Source of the DNA: Apricaphanius iberus
Lineage: Eukaryota > Chordata > Actinopteri > Cyprinodontiformes > Aphaniidae
Assembly: GCA_028564705.1 (NCBI GenBank)
Contig: JAPXFQ010000835.1
Location: 124,001 to 188,000, forward strand
Direction of reading: 5' to 3'
DNA: 64,000 nt
Shown here: positions 52,809 to 64,000 of the stretch, one piece after another
Layout: the number at the start of each line of letters is the position of its first letter
How positions within the stretch are numbered: the stretch's first letter is position 1
Position numbers and translations under genes: made by a program
The notes under the pieces: model-generated
What the model saw: the letters and a program-made list of their open reading frames with translations, nothing else
What the model was told of the DNA's origin: nothing
Database searches by the model: none

Positions 52809-54194
52809 AGTTGTTGCTATGTTACGGCTAAAATGCCACTTCTATCACGTCATTTATAAAATCTTTACCAATGATTATTTAACATCAAAGCTAACAGTTG
52901 ATTTTCGGGATTAAGTTCTACTACTTACTGTTATTTTGTCTTTTAGTTGTTGATTCAAAGACACCTACTCTGTTCCAATGTTATTTATATATTAAAGTCT
53001 CAACTGCATACTCATTTGACAGAAAAAATGTTTGAAAAATATTCATTTGTACTTTATTGTCGGATTTTTGGTAAGATTTTGAACGAAGCTAGTTGTATTT
53101 TAACAAATATGACCACACCATTTCCCCCTGTTCAGTGCAGTAGACTGCAATGAATAGCTTAGTTTGGAAACAAAGCTATTTATAACATATATAATTTTTA
53201 ATAGATATATAACATCTGTCTCCAACATAGACACCCTGTAATGATCACATAGCAGTTTTTGATAAATGTTCTTCTAATAATTAATAATGATTAATCAATA
53301 CGGCGCCTGGCAGGGGTCAGGTGCAGAATTGTTTAGCACCTGTTGTGTATAACTGGTAGATCATATTTCTGACTATATTACCTACAAATACCCTGAGTCT
53401 GCCTATGAGAACTGATGCTGGTTGAAGGTAGTAACACCAAATATTTGATTCAGATTTTTCTTTTGTTTAATCACTTTGTAACTTGTAAATTGATGTAAAA
53501 AATCATTGTTTATATTACTGAAATAATTATTTATTTATATAATTTTTTCACACTTGCGTAAAACTTTTCCATAGTACTGTAAGGGCCTGATTTATCAGCA
53601 GTCGTCAAAAGCGCTTGTTAAAACCTGTGCAAACCGCACAGCATTGCAAAAACAGGCTGATCTATCAACACGGCGCAGGGAGCATTGCGCCTGTTAAACC
53701 CACAGCAAGACACACACAATCCATTTAGCGCTTTTGCCCTTGATGAATATGCAATCTGGGCATTTCTGTTAGAAGATGCAAAGTATTGTGAGGAGAATAG
53801 ACACATTTTTAGCACTTCTGAAAGGCATGTCTTAATTTTGCGCTACCACATTCAAAATGAGTTTATTATTGACAAATGAAAAAGGTCATTCACACACAAT
53901 ATAACCTAAGAGTAATTAACACGCTAATGGCCATAAACCTGAGAGTTATGTAAATATTTACCTGTTTTCCCCCAAAGATGCATCAGAAGTCACTGAGCCC
54001 ACAGTGAGTTATCATCATCGTGGATCCTCATTAGTTTTCCCTGTAGTGATTAACCTTCCTGGAGTCCAGTTAATAAAATGTAGTAATCATATACAATACC
54101 ACAATGATAACTGGCATAATATATTACGTTTTAAAAACAAAATTAAGACATTTCAGATTACATTCAAGATACATTTTTTCTACTGCATTTTGTC
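52809..54194. other. No gene; a MITE-like patch at 53580-53720
   Basis: At 53580-53720 the words 'gggcctgatttatcagcagt', 'cgcttgttaaaacctgtgca' and 'ggcgcagggagcattgcgcc' look like the end of a small DNA transposon, but a second end was not found. The rest is AT-rich. Confidence 0.35.
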
Positions 54195-55195
54195 TCTTTT
54201 AGTTATCAGGCTCCTCTCCTGTGGAACCAGCTCCCAGTTTTAGTCCATGAGGCAGATACTCTGTCTGTTTTTAAGACTAGGCCTAAAACCTTCCTTTTAG
54301 ATAAAGCTTAGAGTTAGAATGGCTTAGGTTATCCTGAGATATTTTTGTAGTTATGCTGCTATAGGTTTAGACTGTTGGAGGACAGACTGACCACTTTTCT
54401 TCTCTCTTCTTTTCTCTCCTACTACTCTCCAGATATATTTTTCTGTTATTGCGATTGTTAACCCAGTTTTCTCACAGTATTTTTCTCCCCATAGAAGCTC
54501 CACCTGGTCTGGTATCCTGCTCAACTATAATGGCCCCTAATGGATGGGGAGCGTTGGTCCAGATGATACTCAAAGTCACCGAGCATCCTCCATGCTGTCT
54601 CTTTTCTGTCTTCTCAGACCCCCAGACAGTCAAGGCAGATGACCGCTTATACTGAGCCAGGTTCTGGTTCTGGTTCTGCTGGAGTTTTCTTCCTGTTAAA
54701 GGGGAGTTTTTCCTCTCCACTGTCGCCAAATTCTTGCTCAGTATGAGGGATTGCTGAGGAATTGCTATGGTTGGAGTCTGCATGATCCAGGCACAACCTC
54801 ACATCAATGACTCATCACAATCTGCTGGGATTCCTTACATTGAAAACTTTTAACTGATTGGAATTTTTGTATAATTGGGCGACTGTGGCTCAGTGGTAGA
54901 GTAGTTGGCTTGCAATCGTAGGTTCGTAGGTTCGATTCCAGCTTCCTCCAGTCACATGTCGATGTGCCCCTGGGCAAGGCACTTAACCCCCAAATTCTAC
55001 ATTGTCCTACCGAGCCATGTTGGGTGTCGGTGTATGAATGCGAGTGTGAATGGGTGAATGTGGCTTCAATGTAAAGCGCTTTGAGTGGTCAGTAAGACTA
55101 GAAAAGCGCTATATAAGTTCAGTCCATTTATAATTGTATTGAAATTACTTTCGATGTAAAGTGGCGCTATTTAAATAAAAGTGAATTGAATTCGA
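54195..55195 (+). mobile_element. L2-like LINE, 3' end (C-terminus plus complete 3' UTR) with inserted SINE
   Basis: Starts with the C-terminal block (YQAPLLWNQLP type, then KTRPKTFLLDKA) ending at 54310, followed by the full 3' UTR ('gctccacctggtctggtatc', 'ttcttcctgttaaagggg', 'cctctccactgtcgcc', 'gtatgagggattgctgagg') and the GAATT-type tail at 55175-55195. A SINE splits it at 54877-55128. Confidence 0.9.
54877..55128 (+). mobile_element. tRNA-derived SINE, best-preserved copy, with TATAATT target duplication
   Basis: Starts GGGCGACTGTGGCTCAGTGG (A box), followed by AGGTTCGATTCC (B box), the 'cacatgtcgatgtgcccctg' body and the 'aaagcgctttgagtggtcag' tail ending 'agttcagtccatt'. TATAATT flanks both ends (54870-54876 and 55129-55135). 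All Pol III box positions are intact. Confidence 0.92.
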
Positions 55196-56420
55196 TAGAG
55201 GCCATGATAAAGTGCAGTGCATTTCAACATTAGTAGAATAAGGACATTTTAATGACCTAGTTCTGGAAATGCTGCAGTTTTAATCAGCCTAACCCTGCAA
55301 TATAATGTGTGCATGCTGCAGAGAGCTGCGCATGTACCCCGCTTAAATTACATTTATTGCCAACAAACGAAAAACAGAATTTACAACATTCTAGCCTTAT
55401 AGTAATTCATTTTGTAACAGCCAAAGAACAAGGAAATCATACCCCCCCCCCTGTTTTTTTTTTTTGTGGTGCCAAAGAAGCATTATGAATCCTGGCACGT
55501 TATTCTATTATTCTTCCTGTCTTTAGCCGTGGTGCAGCTGAATGACACTTCAGTTATGGAAATAATGAAAACACCTGCTAAACTCAACGCAACAGATGCA
55601 TGTGTGCCTTATGCCAGTGGTCTTCAGATGAAAAATGTGCAAGGATCTCCTTTGACAGACCCAGTGAAAGCACAAAATCTGCCAAATTTACCCAATCTAA
55701 TTTTACATTCACGGATGGGAAAGTATTAGCATAGCAATCCAAAAATTGCTAAGAACTAACAGGAGATATTTGGCAGCTGATACTCAGGGCCCAGTTACAA
55801 GCCAGCAACTCTCCTTTACTCAGGGGCTTTCTCATCTTAGCCCTGTGCTCTGCTCAGCGCTGCACAGTGGGCATATCTTCAAACTGTCAGCCTGCTTAGA
55901 GCTCTGCAATGCATCGTATGTGTGCATTTAAAGACAGACCAGCTTTGCAATAATTAGGACAGACAGAGACGGCTAGAATATTCTGTGCTGTCTCTCCTCT
56001 GCTGCACTGCTTGTAGAATGGAAGGTAAAAAGTAGGTAAAAAAAAGCTCTCCATAGTCTAAGAAGACACCAGGATGGAGCTGCAATGCAATGTTAATCTG
56101 AGATGAAAAGCTGGGGCTTTATGGAACCGAGAAAGTCTCGTAATGAATAAGCTAACGCAGGGTTTTTAACAAATGCATATTTCTCACGATATTTGATGTT
56201 GTCGCATATCATGTACACTCCCTGTTTCTAATGTGAGAGGAATGGAGAATAAAACGTGTTACATTTTAAATAGGCCTACACGAACAGTTTCTTCATTTTT
56301 TAAAGAGATTGTGTGCATTTGTGAAGCAGACCATGTGAATATCCGAATGAGCATATGCATTCGTGAAAAACCCTGCGTTAGTTTATTCATTATGATACTT
56401 TCTTGGCTTCATAGCTTTTT
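55196..56420. other. No gene recognised
   Basis: The ORF at 55466-55729 opens after poly-C and poly-T tracts at 55443-55464 and contains HYESWHVILLFFLSLAVV, but shows no recognised domain. It may belong to the hAT relic further right, but I cannot show it. Confidence 0.35.
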
Positions 56421-56790
56421 GATGAATCTGAGGACATCACAAAAACTCAGCAGGAAATTGTGGACAGTGTTTCTGTGTCCATCAACCGGCATATTACCTC
56501 AGACTTTATTGGACTGATTGAACTGGATGCTGGTCGAACTGCGCAGGCCATAACAGATGGACTTGTTAGACTTTTCCAGGAGAGAGGCTTTGATGACTGG
56601 ACAGCAAAGTTGCTCGCTGTGTGCATAAACGGGGCTGCTGTAAATGTCGGTATGTACAGCGGCGTTGTGCTAAAACTCCAGCAACTTGCTGTGGTTTGAG
56701 ACTCCCTTTTGCACATTCTGTGCAATGCACACACACTGGAGAATTATGAAAAATCACCTGATTGCAACGTTACTTACTGTAAGACATTCA
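56421..56790 (+). pseudogene. hAT-type transposase-like fragment (DUF4371 class)
   Basis: The plus frame reads DESEDITKTQQEIVDSVSVS, FIGLIELDAGRTAQAITDGL, VRLFQERGFDDWTAKLLAVC, INGAAVNVGMYSGVVLKLQQ, a stop, then DSLLHILCNAHTLENYEKS and VTYCKTFS. The order DES..D, L..GFD, C(I)(N/D)GAAVNVG and C.AH matches the DUF4371/hAT transposase core found in many fish ZNF862-like elements. The normal Asp of the C-D-G-A position is Asn here, and a stop follows. Inactive relic. Confidence 0.7.
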
Positions 56791-57098
56791 GTTGCTCTGT
56801 CTAGACACAGATACTCATGTCCTGTGAGTTTTAAAAATGATTAATGAGTGACGATTCCTAAACATTGAATGCTGGTGAGCAGGAGGTTAATAAAGAGGGG
56901 CTAACAGGGCCCAGGGTAGGTCTGGGACTGTAGCACCAAAATAAAAGCAGATATGTTCTTCTAGTAGGGACCCAATCTGAGCTGGTCACATTTTAGGGTT
57001 TTCATCTGTTAAAATTACATTTAAAGTCATTTTATTTTGCTGATATACGGCCTGTATATCCACACATATCCTCCTCAATTTGGTCTATATGTGGCATA
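56791..57098. other. Short spacer, no gene
   Basis: No ORF or repeat end is supported. Confidence 0.4.
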
Positions 57099-57100
57099 TA

Positions 57101-57552
57101 CACTCACCTATAGGATTATTAGGAAAACCTGTTCAATTTCTCCTTAATGCAATTATCTAATCAACCAATCACATGACAATTGCTTCAATGCATTTAGGGG
57201 CGTGGTCCTGGTCAAGACAATCTCCTGAACTCCAAACTGAATGTCAGAATGGGCTACAACAGCAGAAGACTCCACCGGGTACCACTCATCTCCAATACAA
57301 ATGGGAAAAACAGGCTGCGATTTGCACCAGCTCACCAAGATTGGACAGTTGGGAGCTTCGTGCCCTGGATGTGCATCCCACAAATCTCCATCAACTGCAA
57401 GATGCTATCCTATCAATATGGGCCAACATTTCTAAAGAATGCTTTCAGCAGCTTGTTGAATCAATGCCACTTAGAATTAAGGCAGTTCTGAAGGCAAAAT
57501 GGGGTCAAACACCGTATTAGTATGCTTTTCCTAATAATCCTTCAGGTGAGTG
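57101..57552 (+). mobile_element. Internally deleted Tc1/mariner element with transposase C-terminus
   Basis: Ends: CACTCACCTATAGGATTATT at the left, matched by the reverse complement of the right end (AATAATCCTTCAGGTGAGTG). TA precedes the left end; the right flank is TG, a likely mutation. The interior joins three transposase segments: about 57255-57350 (the YNSRRLHRVPLIS type region), then 57351-57520, which encodes LRALDVHPTNLHQLQDAILS, IWANISKECFQQLVESMPLR and KAVLKAKWGQTPY with a stop. The deletions removed the DDE core. Confidence 0.85.
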
Positions 57553-57769
57553 TGCATATTTGCTGTATATAATCAGCATATATGTATGTGCATATAAATT
57601 TCATATAGGTTTCATATATATAGATATGCCTCATATAGATTATTTCCATGTGAGCTTAACACACCTTGAAAAAGCCTGATCAAACTTGAAAAGCTTCTAT
57701 GTCTTTACAAAACCAGTGTGTTACTATCTAAACACTTTATTTTTGTTTAAAGGTGACAAGATGAAAGCA

Positions 57770-58245
57770 TGAATGGTTACATATGAAGGGTTAAATATGT
57801 CTCAAAATGACATTATTCGTTATCTGTTGATTATACTGTAACCATCACAGCATTCTGGTCATTTTCCATCATCATAGATACTCCCAGAAGGGCATACATT
57901 TACCATTTTACGTGCCAAAAATTGATTACAGCCTCCTGGTTACATATGAAGGGCAAAATATTTCTCAAATTTTCTTTATTAATGATCTGTTTGTTATTTT
58001 GTAACTATTCTGGGCCTTTTCCATCATCATCAATTCCCCAAAAAAGGCAAAAATGACAATTTTACTGGCCAAAAAGTCATTATAGCATTCTGGTTCCATG
58101 CGAAGTGTTAAATATTTCTCTGAATTATATTATTTATTACATGTTGATGGTATGGTAACCATCAAAGCATTCTGGGCCTTTTCCATCATCATAGATACTC
58201 CCAAAAGGGCAAAAAATGACAATTTTACTTACCAAAAATTGATGT
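57770..58245. repeat. Minisatellite, three ~155-165-bp units
   Basis: Units begin at about 57775 ('ggttacatatgaaggg'), 57939 ('ggttacatatgaaggg') and 58092 ('ggttccatgcgaagtg'). Each contains 'ccttttccatcatcat' and 'gacaattttact' or its variant. Periods are about 164 and 153 bases. It abuts an L2 fragment at 58245. Confidence 0.75.
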
Positions 58246-58440
58246 CAGCTGGTTCCACAGGAGAGGAGCCTGATAACTAAAAGATCTGCCTCCTATTCTA
58301 CTTTACTAAGAACTACTAGCAAACCTATAGTCTGAGAGTGAAGTGCTCTGTTAGGAATATACAGATCTTAAACTCGATTCTGGATTCGATGGGGAACCAA
58401 TAAAGGAAAGTTAACAGATGGGAAATATGATATCTCTTTT
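58245..58440 (-). mobile_element. L2-like LINE fragment interrupted by another LINE
   Basis: The minus strand shows the C-terminal block ('ctggttccacaggagaggag', 'ctgataactaaaagatctgc', then 'agtctgagagtgaagtgctc') of the 61384-64000 family. At 58441 it is cut by the 3' tail of the LINE at 58441-60913. Confidence 0.75.
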
Positions 58441-60913
58441 AAGGCAAGGCAAGGTAATTTTATTTGTATAGCACACTTTCAACACAAGACAATTCAAGGT
58501 GCTTTACATGATTCAGTGATAATGAAACCACATGATTACAAACAAAACATATAAGTTTAACAGTAATCAATCATTAAGAAAAGATAATGTAAGGAAGAAA
58601 TGTATGTAATTAATACACAATCACTTAAAAAAAGAAATAAAAAGTAAGAATAGAAATTAAACCACAACAATAAAAAATTATTTAAGGAACAAATGTATGC
58701 AATTAAAACAGATTAGAACAGATCAACCATAATTGGGTAAACAAAACAAAAAGTGATCAGAAAGCGCAATTTAAGATTCAAATACAGCTCTGAATAGTAG
58801 AGTTTTTATCTTTGATTTAAAAAAGCCTAACGATTCAGCGTTTTTGCATTCGTCTGGAAGTTTATTCCACATTTGTGGAGCATTAAAGCTGAAAGCTGCC
58901 TCTCCCTGTTTAGTTCTGATTCTAGGGACGATTAGTAGGCTAGAGCTGGAGGACCTGAGTGGTCTGCTGGGTTGATGTAGTGCCAGCATATCTTCAATGT
59001 ACGTTGGTGCTAAACCGTTCAATGATTTATAAACAAGTAGGAGTATTTAGAAGTCTATTCTCTGAGCTACAGGGAGCCAGTGTAAGGACTTTAGAACTGG
59101 GGTGATGTGTTCTACTTTCCTGGTTCTAGTGAGAACACGAGCAGCAGCGTTCTGGATCAGCTGCAGCTGTCTGATTGATTTTTTAGGTAGACCTGTGAGG
59201 ACGCTGTTGCAGTAATCAATCTGACTAAAGATAAACGCATGGATCAGTTTTTCACGGTCCTTCTGTGACATCAGTCCTTTAATATTAGAAATGTTCTTCA
59301 GCTGATAGAAAGTTGACCTTGTTATTGCCTTTATGTGACCCTGGAGGTTCAGGTCCGAGTCCTTTATAACACCTAGATTACGGGCCTGATGAGTCGTTTT
59401 TAGTTGTATTAGCTGAAGCTGTGTGCTGACTTTGGATCGTTCCTCCTTTGGTCCAAAAATAATTACTTCTGTTTTGTTTCTGTTTAGCTGGAGAAAGTTA
59501 TGGAACATCCAGTCGTTGATTTGTTCAATGCATTCATTTAAGGTCTGGATAGAATCAAAGTCACCTGGTGATAATGTAATGTATAGCTGTGTATCGTCTG
59601 CATAGTTATGGTAACTATGGTAAGATTCGAACCATTGAAGTGCTGTACCAGTGAGTCCGATCCAGCTCTCTAATCATTCCAGTAATATTTTGTGATCAAC
59701 AGTGTCAAACGCTGCACTGAGGTCCAACAGAACCAACACTGTGGTTCTACCACTGTCTGTATTTATACGGATGTCATTGAGAACTTAGACGAGGGCAGTC
59801 TCAGTGCTGTGATGAGCACCAAAACCAGATTGAAAATGATCTAAGGAGTTGTTTGTTGTCAGGAATGTGTTCAACTGTTGAGATACAGCTTTTTCAATAA
59901 TCTTACTGATGAATGGGAGATTAGAGATTGGCCTATAATTCTGCATCAATGTATTATCTAGGTTATTTTTCTTTAATAGGGGTTTGATAACTGCTGTTTT
60001 GAGGGCCTGGAGGAAGACACCTGACTGGAGGGATGTGTTAACTATTTTCATCAGATCCGACTTAATGACAGGGAGAACTTTCTTTAAAAAAGGTGTGGTT
60101 AAGATATCGAGGCAGCAAGAGGAGAAGTTTAGTGGTTTAATAATTTCATCAAGATGTGATTGATTCAGTTTTTTGAAATCAGACATCTTATCTGCATTAT
60201 TTTTAAGTGGGAATGATAATGTTGGTGGCTTGGTTGCTGCTTTACAGACTGATCTTCTAATTTCTAGAATCTTTTCAGTGAAGAAGTTGGCAAATTCAGT
60301 ACAGGCCCTAGTGGAGTGTAGCTAAGGAGCTGCTGTCACTGGAAGATTGGTTAGTCTTTCAACTGTTGTGAATAGAGTCCGAGTCTTATTAATGCTTCTG
60401 TTAATGATTTCAGAGAAGAATGTTTCTCTTGCAGTTTTCAAAGTTAAGTTATATTTGTTCAACCTGTTTTTGTAGATCTCATAGTGAACCTCGAATTGAG
60501 TTTTCCTCCATTTTCTTTCAGTCTGACGGCACTCCCTTTTTCCGCTGCGTACAAGAGGATTGCTGGTCCATGGAGACTTGTTTCTACCTGAGACTACTTT
60601 TATTTTAATTGGAGCAATGGTATTGATGATTTCTGAGACTTTAGAGAAAATGTTATCTACCAGGTTGTTAACAGAGTGTGTGTTGGGTAGTGAGGGTGAT
60701 GGGTCTTGGGGGGGTGAGGTAGAGCAGTAAAATTTGTTTAAAGATTTCAGCAGAGCTGTTAACAAGAGATCGTTTTCTTACTATGGTGTCATTTTGATTA
60801 GATAGTTTAGCCGGGATAATGCTTTCAAAGAAGATGCAGAAGTGGTCAGATAATGCAACATCCAATACAGAGATGTTAGAGATTTTTAGTCCTTTGCTAA
60901 TGATTAAGTCTAA
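58441..60913 (-). pseudogene. L2-like LINE (second family), nearly complete pol from endonuclease C-terminus to 3' end
   Basis: Minus strand: endonuclease C-terminus (60913-60668, ISNISVLDVALSDHFCIFFE), linker (60765-60322, CRQTERKWRKTQFEVHYEIY), reverse transcriptase (60186-59500: [36 protein letters not shown], a stop, then [17 protein letters not shown]), the post-palm part (59508-59047: [52 protein letters not shown]) and the C-terminus (59022-58771: AFSFNAPQMWNKLPDE). The palm region between about 59690 and 59510 is degraded, and the YADD block is visible only as 'yadd'-like codons near 59600. The 3' tail is (CCTTG)n at 58441-58455. Confidence 0.88.
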
Positions 60914-61383
60914 GGCCACGTCCACACTAAGCCGGGTAATGCCTTAAACGTATAATTATTTAGTCTACACCCCCCTATCGTCCACACTAACCCGGCGTCG
61001 TTTAAGGTCTGTGGCCAGATAACTATTAGCCGGGTAAGAGAGCCGTGTAAATCTTAATTCAACGGCTAAACGAGCTAGTGTGGACAGCTTCCCCGGATAA
61101 TGAAAGGAAGTGGCGTCAATGAATGCTGCGTCAATAACAATATGACACTACAGACAAAGACAACAGCGAAGAGTAATAAATCGATCTCGTCGTCTGTCCA
61201 CACCAAAAAACTCTCTCTTCTTCTGAGCAGCTATTGTTCTCTTCGGTTAACGGGACAAGCAGATATGTACTGTGCTGTAGAGCTTCTTGTATATATTATG
61301 TAGGCGCTGGCGTCACGTAGATTATACGCGTTTTCCGTTCGTCTTTTCGCGCATGCCCAGTATTTGCACAGGTCGGTATGGGA
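60914..61383. mobile_element. PIF/Harbinger-like fragment with GTCCACAC subterminal repeats
   Basis: After TAA at 60911-60913 the sequence starts GGCCACGTCCACACTAAGCC. The GTCCACACTAA..CCGG motif recurs at about 60979 and, inverted, at about 61077 ('gctagtgtggacagctt'). No matching right end was found before the L2 element begins. Similar in style to the left end at 40761. Confidence 0.6.
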
Positions 61384-64000
61384 TTGCGCAATCATGGGAA
61401 CTTTCCACATAACCCTATCCTATCTGATCATTTCCTCATCACTTTTAAACTTACTCTAACGGATCGTATCAAACCTGAAAGAAAACTTCATTATACCAGA
61501 ACGTTATCAGACAATGCTGTAGCAAATTTTAAAGAAGGTCTTCCAACTTTAATTTCCTCAGTATATAAAAGTACAATAGAAAACCACTGTTTCAACTCCT
61601 GACCCCTCACAACTTGATATTTTAGTTCATAGCGTTAATTCCTTCCTGCGTCTGGCAATAGACAAAGTTGCCCCCTTGAAAAAGAAGGTGGCCAGCCTTA
61701 GAAGATTAGCTCCCTGGTTAAATTCAGAGCTGCGTACCCTGAAGAACAACGTTAGAAAACTAGAGAGAAAATGGCGCTCCACGCATTTACAGGATTCCTA
61801 TTTAGTGTGGAAAAATAGTCTATTGCTATATAAAAAGAGCCTTCGAACAGCTAGAACAGCATATTATTCATCTTTAATCGAGGAAAATAAAAATAATCCT
61901 AGGTTTCTTTTTAATACAGTTGCCAAACTCACACAGGATCATAGCTCTATCGAGCCAACCATTCCCCCAGCTCTTAGTAGTGACGACTCATGAATTTTTT
62001 TATAAATGAAACAGACTCTATAAAAAATAAGAACATTGGGAACCTTCCCAATATACTTGCTTCTTCCTTAGTCGGTGAGGCAACATCAAAAATGGTTGAA
62101 CCTAAAACATGCTTGAACTGCTTCAATGCAGCCTAACTTCTGATCTACTAAAATTATTAGCTTCATCTAAACCTTCAACTTGCGTGTTAGACCCAGTCCC
62201 AACTAAACTTTTAAAATAGGTTTTCCCTTTGATTTCTGTTCCAATTTTAGATATAATGAATCTATCCTTAGTAAATGGATATGTACCACAGGAGTTTAAG
62301 ATTGCTGTAATTAAACCTCTACTTAAGAAACCATCTCTTGATCAAAACGACTTAATTAACTATAGACCGATATCTAATCTTCCCTTCTTATCTAAAATTA
62401 TTGAGAAAATAGTTGCACATCAGATGTGTGAGCATTTAAACAATAATGAGCTGTTTGAGAAGTTTCAGTCAGGCTTTAGATCTCATCATAGCACTGAAAC
62501 AGCTCTGGTGAAGGTTACTAATGATATTCTCATAGCCTCAGACAATGGACTGGTGACCATTCTGGTCCTGTTAGATCTCAGTGCTGCCTTTGACACTGTT
62601 GATCACAATATTCTCATAGAAAGGCTTCAAAGTGTCGGTATAATAGGAACAGCACTAGGTTGGTTTAAATCTTATTTGTCCAACAGATTTCAGTTTGTTC
62701 AGGTAAATGATAAATCTTCCTCAACCTCAATAGTTACTTGCGGAGTACCACAGGGTTCAGTGCTTGGGCCGATTCTTTTTACTATATATATGCTTCCTAT
62801 TGGTAAAATAATTAGGCAGCATGGGATAAATTTCCATAGTTATGCAGATGATACACAGCTATATCTATCCATAAATCCTGATGAATCCAATCAGTTAGGT
62901 AGACTACAGGCATGTCTGGAAGACATAAAAACTTGGATGACTCTAAACTTCTTGCTTCTGAATTCTGATAAAACAGAAGTTGTCGTCTTTGGACCAGAAG
63001 CTCTGAAAAAGAAACTACTTAGTCAGCCCCTTCACCTGGACGGCATTAAATTAGCCTCCAGTAATAAAGCAAAGAACCTCGGTGTTATTTTTGACCAAGA
63101 TATGTCATTTAGATCTCACATTAAAGAAGTCTCTAGGATTTCCTTTTTTCACTTTAGGAATATTGCAAAAATTAGAACCATCCTGTCCAGGAATGATGCT
63201 GAAAAACTAGTCCATGCCTTTGTTACTTCAAGGCTGGATTACTGTAACTCTTTATTATCAGGTAGTCCACAGAATACAATTAAACGTCTTCAGTTAGTCC
63301 AAAATGCTGCTGCAAGGGTTCTAATGAATAAAAGAAGAAGAGATCACATTTCTCCTGTTTTAGTTCTCTTCACTGGCTCCTAGTAAAATCTAGAATAGAA
63401 TTCAAGATCCTCCTTCTGACATATAAAGCTCTTAATAATCTAGCTCTATCATACATAAGAGACCTGATTGTTCCATATGTTCCTAACAGGGCCCTTCGCT
63501 CTCAGACTGCAGGTTTGCTGGTAGTTCCTAGGATTTCTAAAAGTAGAATGGGTGGCAGATCTTTCAGCTATCAGGCTCCCCTCCTATGGAACCAGCTCCC
63601 AGGGTTGGTTCGTGAAGCAGACAATTTGTATATTTTCAAAACTAGGCTTAAAACTTTCCTCTTTGACAAAGCTTACAGTTAGAGATATGTTTATAGGTAG
63701 TTAGAGTCAGGTCAGACAGGTAGATAGGAAGAGACAGGTTAATGTTAGTAGTCAGGTAGAGTAGCTAAGTAGAGATAGATTAATGTAAGCCAGGTAGAGA
63801 GTGTTAGTGGTTAGGTCTCCTAGTAGCTAGGAGACAGGTTAATGTTAGTAGCTATGCTGCTTGTTGTTAGGCTGTTGGACGACATTATTAGAGTCAGTTC
63901 CTACTTTCTCTCCTACTTCTCCCCAACTCCATGATGAGCAGTCAATTCAAGCGCTAACCTGTTTTCTCTTAGTCTCTTCCTACAGTAGGTGCTCCTGACC
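61384..64000 (+). mobile_element. L2-like LINE, from endonuclease C-terminus to the window end
   Basis: Plus-strand element of the family that supplies most L2 fragments in this window. It starts at the endonuclease C-terminus (LSDHFLITFKL) and continues through the reverse transcriptase and C-terminal domain, then the 3' UTR (63683-64000, continuing past the edge). The 5' end of the ORF is missing. Confidence 0.9.
61400..63682 (+). pseudogene. L2-like LINE endonuclease C-terminus, reverse transcriptase and C-terminal domain
   Basis: Segments: endonuclease end (61400-61602), linker (61676-61993, LRRLAPWLNSELRTLKNNVR), a stop at about 61991, a stop at 62217, then an open frame 62229-63383 with [37 protein letters not shown] (first Asp), [32 protein letters not shown] (Asp pair), [33 protein letters not shown] and [11 protein letters not shown] one-base shift near 63361 separates this from the terminal segment ([39 protein letters not shown]) ending TAG at 63680-63682. 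The whole catalytic palm is intact; three or so breaks inactivate the polyprotein. Confidence 0.9.

Noticed and set aside
54877..54940. tRNA gene candidate (A and B boxes present)
   Set aside because: The sequence is the head of a SINE present in several copies; no proper tRNA fold or CCA-side acceptor stem was seen.
57770..58245. CRISPR-like array
   Set aside because: Long diverged units without constant-length spacers, in a vertebrate genome; a minisatellite fits.

Overview
This is genomic DNA of a teleost fish, most likely a percomorph. Three things point there: a vertebrate gene exon (ZNRF2 type), retroelement families typical of teleosts (L2/Maui-like, Rex3-like RTE, Rex1-like and Tx1/L1-like LINEs, Tc1/mariner elements with TA target sites, PIF/Harbinger elements with TAA target sites), and a tRNA-derived SINE present in five copies. 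There is no sign of bacterial or plasmid content. Only one host gene is supported: exon 1 of znrf2 on the minus strand (15026-14603), inside a GC-rich block. The other exons were not found and probably lie left of the window. A second possible cellular ORF starts on the minus strand at 128 and runs off the left edge; I could not identify it.

Layout. 1-15 kb: L2 tails, a Rex1-like 3' end, a Tc1 N-terminal scrap, an L2 reverse transcriptase interrupted by a Rex3-like element, a deleted Tc1/mariner, SINEs, and a hAT-type element nested in a Harbinger-type element with both sets of target duplications readable. 14.6-15.5 kb: znrf2 exon 1 and promoter. 15.65-20.67 kb: a near full-length L1-type LINE with a 13-bp target duplication. 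21-30 kb: DNA-transposon derivatives, one carrying a histone-type 3' stem-loop, plus an L1 5' part preceded by a short tandem array. 29.9-33.4 kb: a nearly intact jockey-superfamily LINE on the minus strand with an 819-residue ORF. 33.5-35.5 kb: an L2 3' half split by a solo LTR. 36.6-44.3 kb: a decayed Ty3/Gypsy element on the minus strand carrying two SINEs, a small Harbinger MITE and a large Harbinger element with an open 413-residue transposase ORF. 44.7-58 kb: another Harbinger derivative, two Tc1 elements (one with an intact 347-residue transposase), a LINE 3' scrap, a hAT transposase scrap, an L2 3' end carrying a SINE, and a minisatellite. 58.4-64 kb: two L2-like LINEs in opposite orientation with a Harbinger fragment between them; the last runs to the window end.

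The window is therefore mainly a record of nested insertions. The elements do not form a pathway. The notable functional points are two open transposase ORFs (41012-42253, whose first catalytic Asp is Glu, and 51351-52394, with a full DDE triad but one eroded end), the 819-residue LINE ORF, and the znrf2 start exon. No convincing new defence or regulatory system was found.
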